Assembly: GCA_000310025.1 (NCBI GenBank)
Contig: FN649731.1
Span: 1,878,829 to 1,929,328 of the forward strand
DNA length: 50,500 nt
From: Ectocarpus siliculosus
Taxonomy: Eukaryota; Sar; Phaeophyceae; Ectocarpales; Ectocarpaceae
Reading direction: 5' to 3'
In this document: positions 37,801 through 50,500 of the stretch, one piece after another
Layout of the letters: each line of letters begins with the position of its first letter
Position numbering within the stretch: the first letter of the stretch is position 1
Made by a program: the position numbers and the translations under genes
Notes under the pieces: model-generated
Database searches by the model: none
Told to the model about the DNA's origin: nothing
What the model saw: the letters and a program-made list of their open reading frames with translations, nothing else

Positions 37801-40800
37801 ACGGCAGCAGCAGCAGCAGAGGTAGCAGCAGCAGCAACGGCAACGGCAGCAAGGTCAATGGCCAACGAACCAACTGGAACGAGGGGAACGGTACCAAAGC
37901 GCGGACGGGGAGAGCGGCGCAGCACAACATCAAGGCCGTTTTCGGTTGGTGGCTGAACGGGGGGGCGATGGAGCAGCAACAGAAAAAGCCGCAACAGGTA
38001 ACGACCAAAAAGCACTTGCAACGAAGACAACAGCCACCAGAGCGTTTGAAGGCGAGAGCGGCGCAGTACAACATCAAAGGCCGTACTGTCGGTTGGTTGA
38101 ACGCGGAGGGTGTCGGATGCGCCTGGAGCGGGGTGTGGAACCCCACCAACCAACGAACGACTTGCAGCTGATTGGTTGACTCACCGCCGTTCTGTCGGAG
38201 GGGTGCTCCCTCCGCGCTTCCTCCTGCTCCTCTGCCGCCGTCGCTGCCGAGAAGAGACTGCGCCGCCCGGAGCTGAAAGGGGGTCTCGGTGTCAACGGTC
38301 ACGTCCGCGCACGTTTCCACCGCGTTCCCTTTCTCCAGCCTGAGTGTGTTGTCGCCATAGACAAGCGACAGGTATCGAGATGAGGGTGGAGGTGTGGATA
38401 TGCATGTGTGGTGGTGGTGGTGGCGGTAAACTAAAAGGGGCATTTCTTGTAAACGCACCACGTCGACAGTTGTTTGCGGGCAGGAAGAAACAACCCAGCG
38501 TAGACTGAGGAGCCACGCAGGAGCGCGGGGATTTGTGACGAGTCGGCCAGACACTTCTCGCAAACACGCCGGCGGGGTCGGAGTTGGCAAAAAAAAAAAG
38601 GGACCCCAACCAACGCTCAACGGCTAAACTCATCCCACACACATCGTGAACACACACACACAAAGAATAGTACGTAACCGCGAGGCCGGCTGCTGCAACC
38701 ACCGACCGGGACACAACAGACCTCGACAAAGGCCCACGAGACTGTGGCGACCAAGGAATGGGGGCTCGGCGGATAGTTCTCACGATATTTGTTGTGGCAA
38801 GTATGGAAGAACATTCGGCCGGTTCTACTCACCAAGACTGTGGCAACTAAAGAAGTCATTCGTCCAGTTCTACGCACGAGACTGTGGCAACCAAGGGAGC
38901 ATATAGAGCGCGTTAAACTCACGAGACTGAGGCAACTATGGAAGGACATTCGGCGGGTTCTACTGACGGGACTGCCGCGACAACGGAAGATGATTCGGGG
39001 GGTCCGTCTCAACGAGACAGTGCCAACATAGCAAGGACACCAGGCGGGTTCTACTCACAAGACTGTGCCGACCAAGGAAGGTTATGCGGCGGATTCAACT
39101 CACGAGACTGTGCCGACTAAGGAATGTTATGCGGCGGGTTCTACTCACGAGACTGTGGCGACCAAGGAAGGCGATTCGGCGGGTTCTACGTGGGGACCGA
39201 GGGCCTCCTCCAGCTGGCTGAACGGAAAGGACGACGCGCCCAAAACCCCCGCGAGTTCGGGGTCGCAGTGGAGCATGGTCCCGCCGCCAGCACCGCTGAC
39301 GCCGCCGCCACCGTGACTGCCTTGCCCACCTCCTGCACCATTTGGATCCGCTGCTGCCGCGGCGGCGGCCGCCGCTGCTGCTGCTCTTGTGCCCCCGGGA
39401 AGAGCGCCCTTGAGCCGCAAAGCTTCGTAAACAGCCGCCATCTTGTTGTCATGGACACGGCAGGGATACATCGTCGACGAGGATGTTGGAAACATGGGGT
39501 CAAAACAAATGGGCTATGCTGCATTCAATGCACGCTGGCGTGGCCAGACAGCTGTCCCAACGTAAGCGTCCGTCGGCGCCCGGTTGAGAAGTGGGCAAGC
39601 AATTCCACAAAATGCGAAACGCGACGACGATAATTCCGCAGTGATATCGTCGCAATCAGATACCGTCGACCACACCTTACCCATAGCCGTTCACAGACTC
39701 AGGAAAACCCTCCGTCAGCGTGTCTCGAGAATGCTGCACCCACAGTCCGTGTCCATGCTCCATCGCAAGGGTTAAAAGTCACGCGACACCCCCTTGATCA
39801 TAGGGAACAAAGCTACGCACCGACGCTGGTAGGAGGACCAACAAAGGAAAACACAACAAACCGCCCGTCTTGCATCGCAAAACGTCGTACGTATTGATCG
39901 CGTTCTGAACAAAAACACACACGTACGGCGGCGGAGTGATGGTCTCACCAGGACCGGCTTGGTGTCCACGCGCTTGGTCAGCCGGAGGACCTGCCTGAGA
40001 GGAGCAGACACAACAAACCTGCCGCACCGCATCCGACCACACACACAAGGAAGAGGAGGAAGCGGAACTCAGCACAGGATAGGCAGGGCTCACCACAGGA
40101 GTCGTCGCCTAAGCCCTACCACCTCAATCGTTGGGCAGAAGAAAACGAGGGAAGCGGAGGGGGTGCAAGGTGCACTCATGTAAACGCATGCCCTTTTCGT
40201 TATAGACCATTGACCTCGCATCCTTGCGATGCCGGGAGCGGAGCGATATGCCGTTTTTTGTTCGCCGGACCATGGGAGGGGGGGCATTCGCAGCTCATTT
40301 GCCGCACTAATGCAGCTTTGGTGGGGAAAAACAAATTAAAAATTCTGGTATCTACTATGGCACATGGTGGCGGGCGTATGGGGCCACGCATTTGCCGCAC
40401 AAAAGGCGTGAAAGCATTCTGATCTTACTTTACGATACAAAGCGGCGGGCGTATGGGGCAATCGGGCCCCGCGTTTGAGGCACAGAAAAGCATGAAAAAT
40501 ATTCTACCCTCTATGCATAGTACGGCACAAGGTGGCGGGCCGTACGTATGGGGCAAGACTTGGGGGGCACAAACCTGCGCGGCCTGTCCTCGTCCACTCT
40601 CGCCGCCAGCACCGCCTTGACGCTTATCTCCTTCAGCCCCCTCGACAGGCACCCGGCCAAGGGCAGCCGCAGCTCGACGCAGTGGAGCTCCTCGCACCCC
40701 GCTGACCGCACCCACTTCACGTTGTTGCCGGAGAAGGAGCAGGGGGAGATAAATTTAAGCGGAAGAATGGAAGACATTTCCGGAGCAGGAGGCAATTTTC

Positions 40801-41478
40801 CGGAGCAGGAAGAAATAATTTTCCGAAGGAGCGGGGACAACGGCGGCGGAACCCGGCAAACGGAACACACGGCAGGGAAGCACAGTGGGACGATGATCTC
40901 AGCGATGGTGGCAGAGTAAAGAAGGCAGTTTACAACGATCAAGCTTTTGAATAGGTGCAAGAGAAAGCCACAACCGCGTCTCCTGAACATGACACACACC
41001 TCGATAGCACTAAACGGCGCTAAAGTCACGTTTTCAGCAACGCTTGCAACGGAGTACGCCCTTCTCGCTCCTGTTATACAGACGCACAAAAAAAGAGGCG
41101 TTCGGAAGGAGTCTACGCAGGGCTTTCTTTAGTAGCAAAAATACTGGAAAAGCATAGAAATGGCAAACGTTTTGGGGTTAAGCGTTAGGGTCTGCGTGCC
41201 CCCTCCCTGGTCTCTTTTCGATAGTTTCTTGCGTAGGCAGTCTTGCAAAAAAAAAAAAGAGCCCCACCCACCTCCACAGCCGCAACATCCGGGAACGCCT
41301 TCCCGTCCAGCTCCAACGCCACGCTCGAGAAGAAAGAAGTGAACCGCCTCTGCACGCCGTCGGCGGGGGCGCCCACCAACGATCCCTGGAGCCTGGCCAG
41401 CACGAACCATTCTAACTCCACGTCGCCCCCGTCCCCCGCCGCCGCATCTAGGGCCTTCTTGCCGTCGTCTGCCGGACC

Positions 41479-41512
<34 letters not shown>

Positions 41513-43028
41513 GCCGACTCTCCCACGCTGGCCTCGAGCGCCGCCACGCTAGCGGCCTCCTGCTCTGTCCCCGCTCCCACCGCTGCTGCCGCTCCCGCTG
41601 CTGCTGTTGACGCCGGCGGCGGCGTGCCCTCGGCTCCCTTTCCGCCCGTCGCCGGCATCTTCCCCTTCTTCCCCTTCCGGTTCCCCTGCTTTCCTGATTC
41701 CGCGCCGGGCCTTGCCTGCTGCTGCTGCTGCTGCCGTGGCTGCGGCGATGGCTGCCGCCGTCTCTGCCCCGGCTTCGGCGCGCTCGTCACCTCCAGCGAC
41801 AGCCACGTGCGCAGGCACTTGGACGGCCACTCCAGCTGTTCCAGCTGCACGCGAGGGGGGGGTGACGCCGACACCACGCACAAAAAAAGGGGGGACCCAG
41901 GAGTGGGTGGGAGGGGTCAAGTCATCACATTTAGGGCCAGGCGACACAACTTGGGACAGGAAGTCACCTATTACTGGTATGTGTAAGAACAGCCCAAAAT
42001 GAGCGCGAACACCAGGACCTCGACACCACGGTGGGCGGAAGCAAGGTTGGCGCATCAACACAGCAGGGAAACAAACCTCCACCATAGGGCCGCGAGAAGA
42101 AAACGTGGACACTTCCGTCCTTCACACAGGCGAAACAAAACGCAATCGTCTGGTTTTCATCCAGGCCGGTGAAAGTGGGATTTGGCAACGCCAGAGAGAT
42201 GAGGGCCGAGGGAAGGGGTGGGACTCATTGAGAGCCGGATATTCTCGGTTCACGTTGTTCGCAGGCCTACTGTCGGAAGAGATCATTGATACCGAAAAAA
42301 TCATCTTGGGCGGAGCGTACAGCTGCGAGAGATTCTTGTCCAAAAATGGAGTCACAGTTCCGCTGCCTGTTGTTTCAAGCGTTGTGCGCTCGAGTGCAAT
42401 CAGGAAGTATTCCCTTTCCCCGCCTGATGGTTCTCGTCAACCTCTCTGTTGTCATTACGAGGCCAGCGTTTCCCCCTGTACACATCAGTCCTAGAGCAGG
42501 GGTGGGGGCGTTTTCCTCCTTCTGCTTCAATGTTCCGAAGGATCAGAGCCAGATTTCGAACGGATTCAGCGTTGGGCGTCGGTCGAGCCTCAAAGGCAAA
42601 CAACGAAAGAGACAGAGACTGATACAACGCCGCTGCGACGCCGAGGGAAACAAATATCTTCAAGACACCGAAGCCGGATGTCCATCCGCCCGCCCGTTTC
42701 CCTCCCGACAAGCCGGCAAACACTTGGTGCTGTATACATCAACATGACATGTTTTTGGAACGCGCGTGTCTTCTTGCTCTCAGATTATTCTAACCTTGTA
42801 CAGGAGCTTTCGTCGGACCCTGTTGATCCTCTTGTCCAGCTGTTCCTCCACGTCGGTTAGGCGTGCCGCTTGATCCGCCTGCCGCGGGAACCGCTTCTTG
42901 ACCTTCGGGAGGAGACAGAGACGGAGACAGAGGCCCGGCAGGCAGGAACATCAAGCAAAAAAACAGATGCATCACCGACGATATTTCCGACAAGCCTTGC
43001 TACTTTCGGTTTCGCAAAATAATTACGA

Positions 43029-43062
<34 letters not shown>

Positions 43063-44815
43063 GGGAAATGCCCGATGTCTCGACAGCAGGTCGGGGTGCG
43101 CACGAGGAAGATGTTAACACAGAAATCACCCCTTGCAAGCAAGCCGCTCAGGTGCCGAGTTCTACACGTCATTGAAACCACACTCCCCTGCTGTATAGTA
43201 CTCCTCAACAACAAGGGGGGGGGAGGGGGATGCCGTGAAAAGTGGTTTTGGGAAACGTCTGTTTAAAAGTGGCTTGCGAGAACACGCCGATGAAGCTCTC
43301 GCCACCTCCCGCATGGTTGTCCAGAAAAAGCGAGCGAACGAAATTGCCGCCCCCCGACACCAACCGCAACTGCTCAGCAAGGCAGGCTCTCGATCGGTTG
43401 GCATGCATCTACGCAGGACATCGCCGAGCATGGTAACTCCCAAGGCGACCAGCATTAAAACGCGACGATCCTCGCAGAAAAACCGCCCGGCAGCTTGGGG
43501 GGGGGGGGGGGGCGGTTCCAGCCCTCGCCCCACAAGCCCCGCCGCCGCCCACGTCACGCAGTAGCAGCAGCAGCAGCAGCAGCAGCAGCAACTACATACC
43601 TCGTCGCTGAGCCCCTCCGACGTCCGTAGCGCTCGGCGCCCCCGCTTTCCGCACAGCGCCGCCTGCAGCCCCGCCCCCCGCCCAGGGAGCACGGCGCTCC
43701 TCCCTTGCCGCAGGTCCGCGACGGCGGCGATGATCGAAGGGGGGGGGACCGGGGGCGGCGGCGAGGTCACCGAGATGACTCTGTCCAGATGACGGGGGGG
43801 GGCGTGGGTGGGTGTGGTGACGAAAGGCGAGCATTTCGTTGCATTCATTGTCGCAAGCACTCCCCCAAGGAGGGTGGGGGTGGCACGGATCGGCAACTGC
43901 CGTAACAGGCGGAGAGGCGGCACCCCCTCCCCTATCATGACCGATTTTCAAAAATGCTCGTTTACACGGCAGTTGTTGCCGGTTGTACAGCAGCGGTGAA
44001 ACTGCCGTGCCCCCACAAGAGCCACAGCAGAGGCACGACCTCAATGGGACGCGGCGATGCACCCGCAGACGGTGTTCGTTGGAGAGATACGTTTCCTAAT
44101 AACAGATACGGACATAGGTCACACTATTTCCCCCACAAGATACATCAATCACGCGCACACCCTCGACGATGAACAGCTCTCCTGTTCCCCGCCTAATTGC
44201 ACGTACAGTATTCTGTACCAGTACTGCCGTGTTACGACTCTCATGAAGCTGTTGCTGCCACCACCATGCATGCTGGCCCTCGTCTCCCCTAGCAAACAGA
44301 CACAACCCGTGAGAACACCGTTCCTTCCCATCTACAGCAGCACCGTACATATCTGCTGCACTTGCTACTTTGATGCGAACACAAACACACCTTGGCCGCG
44401 GCGGAGGCATGGCCTGTTGCTGCATCGCTCTTCCTGAATCCCGAGCGGCGGCAGCAGCAGCGGCGGCGGCGGCCGCAGCAGCAGCAGCACGACCAGAGGC
44501 AGAGCGCGTGAGGTGAATAGCCCCAGTCGGGGTTGTAGGGGAAGTGCCCAACGGACCTCCTCCTCCTCCTGCAATCATGGCATCCTCAGCAGCGGCGGCG
44601 CTGCTGTTGTTGGCGGAGTGCTCCTGCCCGCCAGAGAGCAGCAGATCGGTCACCGCCAACTGCCGCTGCTGTTGTGGCGCCGACGGCGAGTTCTGGTAGG
44701 AGTAGCCGGCCGCGGCCGCCGCAGCGGACAGGCCCATCCCGGCTGGCAACGCCATGGTCGTCGTCGCCGCCGCTGTAGGTCGGTAGCCCGTGTCGGTCCT
44801 CGTCCTGCTCATCAT
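33677..44815 (-). CDS. SWI/SNF complex subunit, BAF60/SNF12/SMARCD family with SWIB domain
   Basis: Thirteen minus-strand exons: 44815-44391, 43780-43600, 42902-42795, 41844-41272, 40714-40575, 39994-39949, 39441-39190, 38332-38185, 37653-37622, 37160-37056, 36301-36041, 35345-35268, 34807-33677. All phases agree and give 1,159 residues plus TAA. Family motifs in order: 'DVEEQLDKRINRVRRKLL' (residues about 217-234; BAF60 'FERKLDxTIxRKRL'); 'FVLARLQGSLV' and 'FTSFFSSVALELDG' (about 400-415; 'KFSSFFKxxxVELD'); 'VEWVRSAG' across a splice ('LxEWHR'); a SWIB-like region about 476-575 ('LTKRVDTKPVLMAAVYEALR', 'CDPELAGVLG', 'FSQLEEALGPH'); then 'CADVTVDTETPFQLRAAQSLL' and a helical region with 'AMLRALSEAPLEALQRLGAQ'. 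Acts in nuclear ATP-dependent chromatin remodelling as an accessory subunit. The long polyQ tail is unusual for the family. Confidence 0.83.
37915..38110. repeat. Imperfect direct repeat in BAF60 intron
   Basis: A stretch of about 55 bp beginning GAGAGCGGCGCAGCACAACA near 37911 recurs near 38056 as GAGAGCGGCGCAGTACAACA. Both continue into a TCGGTTGGT(GG)(C/T)TGAACG block. It lies in the intron between exons 38332-38185 and 37653-37622 and gives a misleading 162-codon plus-strand open frame. Confidence 0.65.
38735..39190 (-). repeat. 45-bp minisatellite, about 10 units, abutting a splice donor
   Basis: Imperfect units spaced 45 bp apart (starts near 39181, 39136, 39091, 39046, 39001, 38955, 38910, 38866, 38823 and 38778) in the intron between exons 39441-39190 and 38332-38185. 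The plus-strand unit reads GGGTTCTACTCACGAGACTG followed by TGGCGACCAAGGAAGG and so on. The actual exon donor (CAC|GTAGAA) coincides with the edge of the array, and most units carry an extra GTGAGT on the gene strand. Confidence 0.85.
39190..40714 (-). other. SWIB-region exons of the BAF60 homologue
   Basis: Exons 40714-40575, 39994-39949 and 39441-39190. The SWIB fold (a helical module related to MDM2, used for protein contacts) is split here. 'CVELRLPLAG' and 'LKEISVKAVLAARVDEDRPR' precede 'QVLRLTKRVDTKPVL', joined to 'MAAVYEALRLKGALPGG'. An Ala12/Gly-rich insertion (about 45 residues) separates this from 'TMLHCDPELAGVLGASSF'. In animal and yeast BAF60 the corresponding loop is short, so the polyalanine insertion is peculiar to this gene or lineage. 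Confidence 0.7.
40335..40560. repeat. Degenerate tandem repeat in BAF60 intron
   Basis: The block 'GGCGGGCGTATGGGGC' recurs near 40371, 40443 and (interrupted) 40533, each preceded by 'ACAAAG/ACAAGG/GCACATGG' and followed by a 'TTTG(C/A)(C/G)GCACA' and an 'AAAGCAT' motif. This suggests about three copies of a 75-95-bp unit in the intron between exons 40714-40575 and 39994-39949. Confidence 0.6.
43026..43061 (+). repeat. (TTG)n microsatellite, about 12 units
   Basis: Pure trinucleotide run in the intron between BAF60 exons 43780-43600 and 42902-42795. A separate (AGC)n run lies at about 43563-43590, just beyond the donor of exon 43780-43600. Confidence 0.95.
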
Positions 44816-46289
44816 GCCGACAGCAGGTCAAGTTTGGGGGGTCGTCAGAATTTAGAGAACCGAACGGGATGGGGGGGGGGCTCTGCTCTCGGTAGCCTCC
44901 AGCAACACCAAAGACACCCACTCCGTGCTTCTTCCCTCTCTCGCAACAACCCAGCTCAAGAAACCAACACCGACGAAGGGGTGAGAGGGTGACGCGTTGC
45001 TTCTTGGCCGCGTGTGGGGGGGTAGGCAGGGTCGGGTATCGGTCCGCTGCTTTTTGTGGATGGGGCACGCTACTGCCGTACCTGTGGGATTATGACACAT
45101 GTAGACTCTTTCCGTCATCTCCGTGTATGTGCAAGTCGGGAGAGGGACCGACCGACGCGTGACCCGTGGGATTCTGTCCCTCCAGAGAGGGGTCAGGGGG
45201 ACAAAGCGAAGACGCCCCAGGAGCGTACACGGCTGGCGAGATGTGCCTGCCGGTTCCGAAAAGGCCGGTAAACATGATCCTACGATCGCCGCACATATGT
45301 ATCGGAATGCCATACAATATGCTGCGCACGTGCGTAGCAACCAAGATACGCCGCTCCTGTTTCGGCCGTCTCCTCTCTTGTTTTCATCGGGCGCATGCGA
45401 ACCCATGGTCAACATGCAGCAAGCCTTCGCGTAACGGCCACGTTTGCCATGGCCCGACAGCTTTGCTTGGCTGGCGGGGCAGGGGTAGTAGTGGATCGGC
45501 TAACCAGTACGCCTGCACTGCTGTGCAGCACATCCATGCTCGTTTGCCCAATCGGGTGAACGACTGCTGTGATTTGACCGACCGGTTTGTTGTCGGCGAG
45601 TCATGTCGTCCTCCTCTTTCCGTTTGCTTCCGCTGCGTGGAAAGCTGGTTGTTTTAGCAATTTAGGCAATTGCAACCCACAGTAGTAGACCGGTTGACTG
45701 TTTCAGAACGATTTCCGACGCTGCGACAGAAACCGGAAAGGACTATGCTATGTACGTCGTTGCTGTCCGCGCGGCAGTAATATTCAGTTGGACGTACACA
45801 CCATATCCATATGGATGCACGGCAAAAAGGAGTTCTGCCGCTGTAATCGACTTTCGATCGTGCCGTTTATGGTGCACACCTCTGTGTGGGCAATCACTAC
45901 ACCACGCTCACAATACACGCGGCAAGCTTCCTCTTCCAAGCCTACATGCGAATATGCATCGTACCTGATGTTTCCAACGGGGCGGGGGCGGTGTATTCGA
46001 TTGTATGTCGGGGACGGGGGCGGGGGGGACTTTTCGCAAAGTCGACCTGACCGGCAATAACGTGGGCCCCGCGCGCGCAGAGGAAAGACTCATTGGGAGG
46101 AACTGATAAACCAAGTTTCTCCCGTCTCCGAGCAAAGCCTTCTTGGTCATGAAGACGACCTATTTTCGTCTTTTTCTACATGTAGCACCTGCCGCGCGTG
46201 GGTTTCCATTCAAACCTGACGGCGGTGCCCTCCCCTCCCCTCCCCCCCACCCCTCCTCTTCTCTCTCCCGAATCGCGCCAAGAACAACT
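44816..46289. promoter_or_regulatory. Intergenic region between divergent genes (shared promoter region)
   Basis: The BAF60 gene begins at 44815 on the minus strand and the ribose-5-phosphate isomerase gene at 46290 on the plus strand, so this 1.47-kb interval must hold both promoters and 5' untranslated regions. I see no credible coding exon. A pyrimidine-rich tract at about 46230-46268 lies just before the isomerase start and is compatible with an initiator or a short leader. No TATA box could be assigned. Confidence 0.4.

Positions 46290-50500
<4,211 letters not shown>

Noticed and set aside
37683-38171. 162-codon plus-strand frame with internal peptide repeat
   Set aside because: Lies in a BAF60 intron and is explained by a local direct repeat; no splice partners or homology motifs.

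Overview
The window looks like nuclear DNA of a stramenopile alga, most likely a brown alga or close ochrophyte relative. It is GC-rich, and its genes are split by many GT-AG introns, usually a CAG|GT donor with a pyrimidine-rich acceptor. CAG/CTG (polyQ, polyA) tracts are abundant. The only plastid-type enzyme starts with a signal peptide followed by a phenylalanine-containing 'ASAFAP'-like transit motif, as in heterokont algae with complex plastids. No rRNA, complete tRNA, CRISPR array or bacterial-type operon was seen. All gene models come from reading frames, splice signals and phase consistency by eye; no alignment or RNA evidence was available.

Layout. (1) 1-2525: no gene recognised. 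(2) 2526-6738, minus: exons of a charged, partly coiled-coil protein. This may be the tail of the next gene or a separate gene. (3) 6917-30601, minus: a very large gene of about 30 exons and roughly 3,960 codons. It has an EF-hand-like N-terminus and four successive, strongly diverged copies of a PhoD/metallophosphatase-like module, each opened by a 'GP-(I/V)-(I/L)-G-x-V' beta-strand segment. Metal-binding motifs appear lost in every copy I could inspect. (4) 30602-33676: intergenic, with a 204-bp MITE flanked by TA. (5) 33677-44815, minus: a 13-exon gene of 1,159 codons for a SWI/SNF BAF60/SNF12/SMARCD subunit with SWIB domain and a long glutamine-rich C-terminus; all phases close. Its introns carry a 45-bp minisatellite and other repeats. 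(6) 44816-46289: intergenic, flanked by divergent genes. (7) 46290 to window end, plus: ribose-5-phosphate isomerase (RpiA type) with bipartite plastid targeting, cut by the window edge in its sixth exon.

The three identified genes have no evident shared pathway: RpiA works in the Calvin-Benson/pentose phosphate pathway, BAF60 in chromatin remodelling, and the large tandem protein has no assignable function. The large gene is the main candidate for something undescribed.
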